Shown here: piece by piece, positions 58,534 to 64,000 of the stretch
How positions within the stretch are numbered: position 1 is the stretch's first letter
Layout of the letters: every line of letters begins with the position of its first letter
NCBI GenBank assembly: GCA_947685225.1
Contig: CANTUV010000022.1
Location: 9,776,501 to 9,840,500, forward strand
From: Garcia nutans
Taxonomy: Eukaryota; Streptophyta; Magnoliopsida; Malpighiales; Euphorbiaceae
Direction: 5' to 3'
Length of the DNA: 64,000 nt
The notes under the pieces: generated by a model
The model's input: only the letters and a program-made list of their open reading frames with translations
What the model was told of the DNA's origin: nothing
The model's database searches: none
Made by a program: the position numbers and the translations under genes

Positions 58534-60200
58534 TGAATGGGTTAAGTATATATTTATATAATTCTTTTTAAGATTAAAATGAAATGCAAAATTATCTAAT
58601 ATTTGGAGTGAAATATATGCTCACATGTATAAATATGAGATTACCTTTTATAAGTTTTGGTAAATTGTATATGTTTATTAATAATATGTACCTGTGAAAT
58701 TCACGTTTTATAAATTTAAACAAATTTTATGTATTTTTTTTTATATAAAATAGCATATTATTATTATATAATGAGAAAAAAAATATATTTATGGGACAAG
58801 AAACTGTCCAAAAACAAACACTCCATCTTATAAATATCCCGCAAATATATTAAAATTTTCAAATTCTCATAATACAGAACTATGTTTTAGTAGTTTAAAA
58901 AAGAAAATTCAAAACTCTGCTATTATGGTGTGTCAAATAAAATAGTTATCACTAAAGCATGTTTGTTTATCTGTCATAAACACCACAACTACTAATTATG
59001 TGTTCATTTAGGTGGTAGTTTTTAGTTTTTTATTTTTTAAAAACCTAAAATTAATTTTAATTTTAATTTTATATTTTTCAAAACCTTATTTTGTATTTTT
59101 AAATTATCATGAAATTTTAAATTATTAAAAATAAAGAAATAATTTTTTTTTAAAAAGACAAACATCAAAAAATGATTTGTGCAATAAAAAAAGTTTTATT
59201 CATATAAAAAATCTTATATTAAAAAAAGAGTTTTATTGATATAAAATGTCTTTTCAAAATTAAAGTACTCAAAATTATATTTTATGAATTTCGTATTTAA
59301 TGTAAAAATAGTTTTTATTTAATTTAAAAAATTAAAACTAAATGATATTATTGAACATGTTTTTATTTTTTCTTAAAAATCTAAAATTGAAAAACAAAAA
59401 TCATCCTGAAAACAACCTAAATTTATATATATCTTGCTAGTTGCCAAACATATCAACATACGGTGTTAAAAACCCATGAAAGGATAATAACAGTCTCTCT
59501 TAGGTTAAAATTTTTATCTAAGGTAACAGTAAAAGACATTAATAACCTATCCGTGTTCCTTATGGTGCACAATGACAAAAATAAAAATATAAAGGGAAAA
59601 TATAAAAGGTATTCTGAAATTTAGGTATTCTGAAATTTAGGCTAAATTTTATCTTTTAAACAAAAAGAATCTTATGATATCCTTCGTTAGTTCGTGAGAC
59701 AAAAGTTAGCACTATTATTTTTTTTTTTTTTGGGTCAGTAAATGATAAATTCATTCGAAGAAACAAGAAAAATACGGAGCCTTAACAAAATTCTCGGGGG
59801 ACCAAAGCTAGTATAGAGCAAATAAAGGCATATACAAAAATAAACTTTATTTGAAAATAGCCTATATAATCAAAATGGCATAGAACATAGAAAGATAAGC
59901 AAAGCAAACTACGTCTAAGAACAGCCTATGCAACCAACATAAACCTCCCAACATATAAGAAAAGGTTAGATAAAAAACAAAGAATTTGTAAAAAAAAAAC
60001 TAACAGAAAACATACATAGAAGATAAATTTGCATTTGCTAATGAGCATGAACATATATAGTGGACATTCCATCGATCTTCAACCTTAAAGAAAATAAAAA
60101 GGATGGAAAAAATATCTCCCTCACGAGGTCTTCCTTTAAAAAAGACTTGCCTATGTATGATAATATCCCCCACTTGTCGAGTTCTACAAGCTCTATTTTT
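58534..60200. other. AT-rich intergenic DNA with a poly-T tract
   Basis: No gene recognised. A T run at about 59717-59731, followed by GGGTCAGTAAATGATAAATT, could be the inverted poly(A) end of a non-LTR element, but no coding part is attached. Confidence 0.4.
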
Positions 60201-61570
60201 GAGCTCCATACTTAAGCATTGTGTATTGTCATACTACATTTGTTGTATAATTCAATACATAGAGGGACTAATGATGATACTCTAAATTTACCGAGCTCAT
60301 CTACCGAGCCTCTTATCCGGTCATTTCCTTGGCCGGTCTCTCAGCAGTATGCAAACCTCGGTTCTGGATATTCTCAGTCCTACCGAGCTCCACATATCTG
60401 GCCAACAATCATCTGACACATCCCCAAATTATTCTTACAGGGCCCCAGACATTGTCTTCCTGCATCAACTATAAATGGGGGGTCACCCCCACAGGTAAGT
60501 CTCTCTGGCTCCACTCTTCTCTCTACTTACTCTCTTTGCAGACTGAGCTCTGACTTAGGCATTGGAGTCTCCCTTGGCGGAGCCCAATAAGCCTTTTTCT
60601 TGTTTTACAGGTGGAAGACCGAGCGCAGCCATCATTCGAGCCCGACTCGGGATGTTAGGCGGATCTCCCCTGAGGTGGCTCGTCACCATTAGTGCGGTGA
60701 GCATGGATAAGCTATTCTCTGGCAAAAGCAATACACTTCAGGTATGTCCCACAACTCTTATAAGAAGCACTTTGACCATGCATAATGCGCCCTAGTTGCT
60801 CCAAGTTATTCGCACTCTAACCGTACATAAAGCGCCTTAGCTGCGCCAAGTTATTTGCACTCTGATCGTGCATAAAGCGTCCTAGCTGCGCCAAGTTATT
60901 CACACTCTGACCATGCATAAAGCATCCTAGTTACGCCAAGTTATTCACACTCTGATCGTGCATAAAGCATCTTAGTTGTGTCAAGTTAATCGGACTTTAA
61001 CCGTACATATTACAAGCGCCCTAGTCATGCAACAAGTTTATAGAATTTCAATCGTGCATCTTATAATGCCCTAGTTGCACACCGAGCTCTTAGCTCTATA
61101 CAAGTGCCATGGTCTCACACCAAGATCTTAACTTCATCATACCATAGCTCATCATGAGAAATTAATTATTATTTTTCCTCACACATCTAACTAAACGAAC
61201 TGAACTCATCATGAGCAAATAAGCTAACAAGAGCCATGAATTCAATTAAAATCAAGCAATATAAGAGGCTTTTCATATGTAATACTGAGCTGTTTAATGC
61301 TTTTTCATATTTTATTTACAATATTATACTATTTAATGTTTCAATTTACTTATCGTGCCAACGCGCACATTTGATTGTAGCCCCTTGTGGAGGCTAAGCT
61401 TCTATATTCTAACCAAGCATCAATGCTCTTATTGTACATAATTTGTAATCATCTTCATAATTCTGTAAATTCGAGAGTCTATATAAAATCACTCTCTGTA
61501 TTTGTTCTTGAGTCCCATTTTTTTATTTTTTATAATTATACAAAAGACATATATTAATTTACATAGTTAG
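60200..61570 (+). repeat. LTR-like block of a degenerate gypsy element, with 45-bp array
   Basis: A TATA-like CTATAAATGGGG (about 60470) is followed by GACTTAGGCATTGGAGTCTC (about 60551) and TTGTTTTACAGGTGGAAG, a pattern I associate with LTRs of large plant Ty3/gypsy (Tat/Ogre-like) elements. A second TATATAAAATCACTC lies at about 61480. From 60781 a tandem array of 45-bp units runs to about 61056. The limits are uncertain and no partner LTR was identified in the window. Confidence 0.4.
60781..61056. repeat. 45-bp tandem array, about six units
   Basis: The landmark CATAAAGCG(C/T)C recurs at 60781, 60826, 60871, 60916, 60961 and 61006, an exact 45-bp step each time, with shared TAG.TGCGCCAAGTTATT and CACTCTGA.CGTG segments. 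The next degenerate copy is at 61057 with a 51-bp step. All three forward frames are closed by stops, so it is not a protein repeat. Confidence 0.9.
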
Positions 61571-61701
61571 GCGCTTTGTTAGCCCTCTGAAATCTAACTC
61601 CAGAGACTACTTGACATAAATGTCCAAGCAATAAAGGGAGGTAAGGATACCCTTGATTACACACTGACACCTCTGACTTTCGGGCAATGGCATCAACATT
61701 C

Positions 61702-61901
61702 AAGCACTTGCACCTCTAAATGCCCAACACTGGCACTCAAGCTCATCCAAGAGCAGAACTTAGACACTCAAGCTCAACCGAGCCATGGTTAAGCACTTGC
61801 ACCCCTAAATGCCCAGCACTTGCACCCCTAAATGCCCAGCACTGGCACTCAGGCTCATCCAAGAGCTAAGCTTCGATACACAAGCTCAACCAAACCATGG
61901 G
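61702..61901. repeat. 89-bp tandem repeat with an internal 22-bp duplication
   Basis: The unit AAGCACTTGCACC..CTAAAT...AACCGAGCCATGG occurs at 61702-61790 and 61791-61901. The second copy carries an extra 22-bp repeat of ACTTGCACCCCTAAATGCCC. It is G/C-richer than the surroundings and non-coding. Confidence 0.85.
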
Positions 61902-62596
61902 TAAGCCAATAGCATAGCTGAAGGATTTACATCAGAAAGAGAAGCCAAGAATCTGCTCAAAAGAGAAGAGCTCGTGCAGCTCCACCAGAGTCAAGAATTT
62001 AAATAGGAAGAGAAAGCTCGATCAACTCCCACCCAAACCATAAAAGTAAAAAGGCTCTTCTAGCAGCCAAACTTCAAAGTAGGTCGTTTAACCGACCACT
62101 GTGGATAATAGCTCGGGTAAGTAATTGCTTTACAACTTTTAATTCATTTTTATTTTATAAGTTCTTAGAGTGCATGTATAAATTCATATTATAGCATAGC
62201 ACGATGTAAAGTTGGGCTTAATTACCCCGCCACACTTAATAGATCGCGTGGTACACATGCTCCAGAATGCCTAGTGTAATCCGAGCATCCATATAACCGT
62301 GCCCAAGGTACTATTAATGGAACTCTCTGATGCACCTCGTGCTTGAGCAAAGTGAACAGATGTCATAAACATGTTAACATCACACAGTATATACAATGCT
62401 CGGTTAACGACCGAGCCAAATATGTAATTCGCGTAGTATATCACACAACGAGTCAAACAAACACAAGTATTGAATTTGAGTTCAAAAGCAAGATTTTTCA
62501 TTAATCAGGAAATGTTTATTACATATGTAGCCTGGCCTTACACTGTTTCTAGTCCGAGCTTTAGTAGACCCTACCATTAAACAAATAAACTACACA

Positions 62597-64000
62597 TTAA
62601 TCGTGGGACTCATCATCTTGGACTTCCTCTTCCTGATCCGAGTCCTCATCTTCATCTTCATCATCATCGGTCTCGTGCTCGATAGCTAGCTTGTCAATGT
62701 CAATCTTCATCATCTAGGACAAGTCCATGCTCGGATTCTCTTGCTTTAACTGATCTAACACAGCTTTCTGGTAGACGTAGACACCCCAAGCGTAGTGTTT
62801 GTTGCTCCTCGTCAGCTCGGCAGCCAGCCCTTGTTGCACAGCTTCAAGGGTGTCCTCTGCTAGGCGTAACTCATCATCCTTGGATTTTAGAGTTTCTCAC
62901 GCCGAGCGTAGCTCTTGATCTTTGGCTCTTATAACTTCTTTAGCCAAACCCAACTTTTCACTCATCTTCTTTAAGGCTTCTTGAGCCTACTTCAGTTCAT
63001 CTCGAGCGCGTTTCAGCTCTTCATTTTTGGCCTTCAAGCTTTCCTCTAGCTTAAGCCTTTTTCTTTTTTCTTCATCGCGGTCCTTTAGGGCTCCGTCAAA
63101 GTTGGCAGCCAAGCCTGCAACCCGATCTTCCATGGTGTATGCGAGCTACGTAACCTACAAAGTATTATTCAGTTAACTTTAACACCGAACTTTGAGTGTA
63201 ACTTCAAATGTTCAAGTTATTTCTTACCATGTGAGACATGGTCACCATTTCTTTTGCTACCTCTTCTGAGCTCTTTGGCGTGTTCTCGCATCTTTCTTTC
63301 AGAATAACTTTGAATATATGTTTGAACACTTTTTGTGGCCCGATATCTTGTAGGGAGTACATCATATTATGTGGGCCCACTAATTTGTCATTCATTGCCT
63401 CTACCAGCCGAACAAGGCTATGTCGATGGGCTAATAATTCTTCCACTTCTATCCTTGACAAATCCTCTGCCACCTCGGTTTTGGGCGAACCCTCTTCTAT
63501 CCCTCTATTGGGTGAGATGTTTTTCACCTCTTGTTGTGGCTCGCTCTCAAGTCTTATTTCTGTAGAAAGAGTCAGATCCACTATGGACTATTCCTCCCGA
63601 GCCGAGCTGGTCCCAGTACCCTGCTTGGTAGGAGTTATCCTAGCCTGTTTTTTAGCATTCCTTCTAGCTTCCCTTTTAGCTAAATGTTTTAGCTCTCTGC
63701 TTGTTGATTCTGAGCCTGACTCTGCATAACCAAGCCAAAATTTAGAATATTAACATATATATTCACAAGAAGCAATAATAAAATTCAAGTCTTAAAACAT
63801 AGTATACATGTTCGATTTTCTGGCTGGATCTCCTTCGGAGCCTTCCCAAGGGGGAAGTACTTCCTTATCAGGGCAATGACATTCCTCTTTTCATTCAAAA
63901 TGTTTTGCTCCACAGTTATAAATGTCGCGAGCTCATTCTCGCTCAGTTTTGCTCTTGTCACCTGTTCACCACTCAAATTAACGCACCAAATATTTTGGCA
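62597..64000 (-). pseudogene. Coiled-coil, acidic-tailed transposon-type protein, 3' part
   Basis: Three exons can be inferred. The first enters from beyond the window end and stops near a GT at about 63800 (contains SENELATFITVEQNILNEKR). The second is 63721-63228 (acceptor TTATGCAG, donor ATG/GTAAGAA), with a basic KREARRNAKKQAR stretch and EVAEDLSRIEVEELLAHRHS. The third is about 63162-62597, a long coiled coil (KLEESLKAKNEELKRARDEL, EKLGLAKEVIRAKDQELRSA), then HYAWGVYVYQKAVLDQLKQE and an acidic tail (DDDEDEDEDSDQEEE) to a TAA. Five in-frame stops interrupt it with no frameshift. The layout resembles plant proteins labelled putative gypsy-type transposon. Function unknown. Confidence 0.6.

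Noticed and set aside
60781..61056. CRISPR-like array
   Set aside because: The 45-bp units are contiguous diverging repeats without spacers, in a plant retroelement context.
63238..63729. 163-codon plus-strand frame
   Set aside because: Antisense shadow of the coiled-coil gene, whose minus-strand exons have splice signals and sensible composition.

Overview
This window is nuclear DNA from a dicot plant. It is very AT-rich, has no operons or RNA genes, and holds two intact-looking P-class pentatricopeptide repeat (PPR) genes plus a fragment of a group I WRKY gene. Almost everything else is transposable-element debris: Ty3/gypsy, Ty1/copia, TRIM-like, SINE, LINE and hAT-MITE sequence. The species cannot be named from the sequence alone.

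Layout. 1-7063: AT-rich DNA with a 196-bp hAT MITE (795-990), a WRKY exon-1 pseudogene (1306-1572), a minisatellite-built inverted repeat (2936-3355), a 93-bp tandem duplication, and a chloroplast-type PPR gene on the minus strand (4920-6758). 7064-15033: a Ty3/gypsy element on the minus strand with target-site duplication (TSD) ATAAA, reduced to degenerate gag-protease. 15039-21210: AT-rich DNA, a 58-bp minisatellite, a TRIM-like array with shared LTRs ending head-to-head in a foldback (16970-18217), and a 685-bp hAT-type MITE (20001-20685). 21211-22874: a mitochondrial-type PPR gene broken by one missing base. 22875-32207: intergenic DNA with exon-like scraps, two SINEs with clear TSDs, a 535-bp hAT MITE built of stacked hairpins (TSD AATAGCAG), and a degenerate TRIM-like repeat pair. 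32564-35662: a 1.55-kb sequence present twice in tandem with no difference seen.

36036-52692: a large Athila-like Ty3/gypsy element (minus strand, TSD ATTTG, tRNA-Asp primer site) carrying a younger Ty1/copia element (38711-44485, TSD AGTTC, initiator-Met-tRNA primer site) nested in its 3' region. Both have broken polyproteins. The copia element lacks gag and the reverse-transcriptase active-site segment. The gypsy element has lost the N-terminal half of integrase by a deletion joining RNase H to the integrase core. 52693-64000: a second TRIM-like array in opposite orientation, a decayed LINE ORF1 (DUF4283-like), AT-rich DNA, an LTR-like block with a strict 45-bp tandem array, and the 3' part of a coiled-coil, acidic-tailed transposon-type gene with five in-frame stops but no frameshift.

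The only genes likely to serve the host are the two PPR proteins, predicted organelle RNA-binding factors. The strongest structural observations are the perfect 1.55-kb tandem duplication, the TRIM arrays, the multi-hairpin hAT MITE and the nested, internally deleted retrotransposons. I did not find a convincing undescribed multi-gene system.
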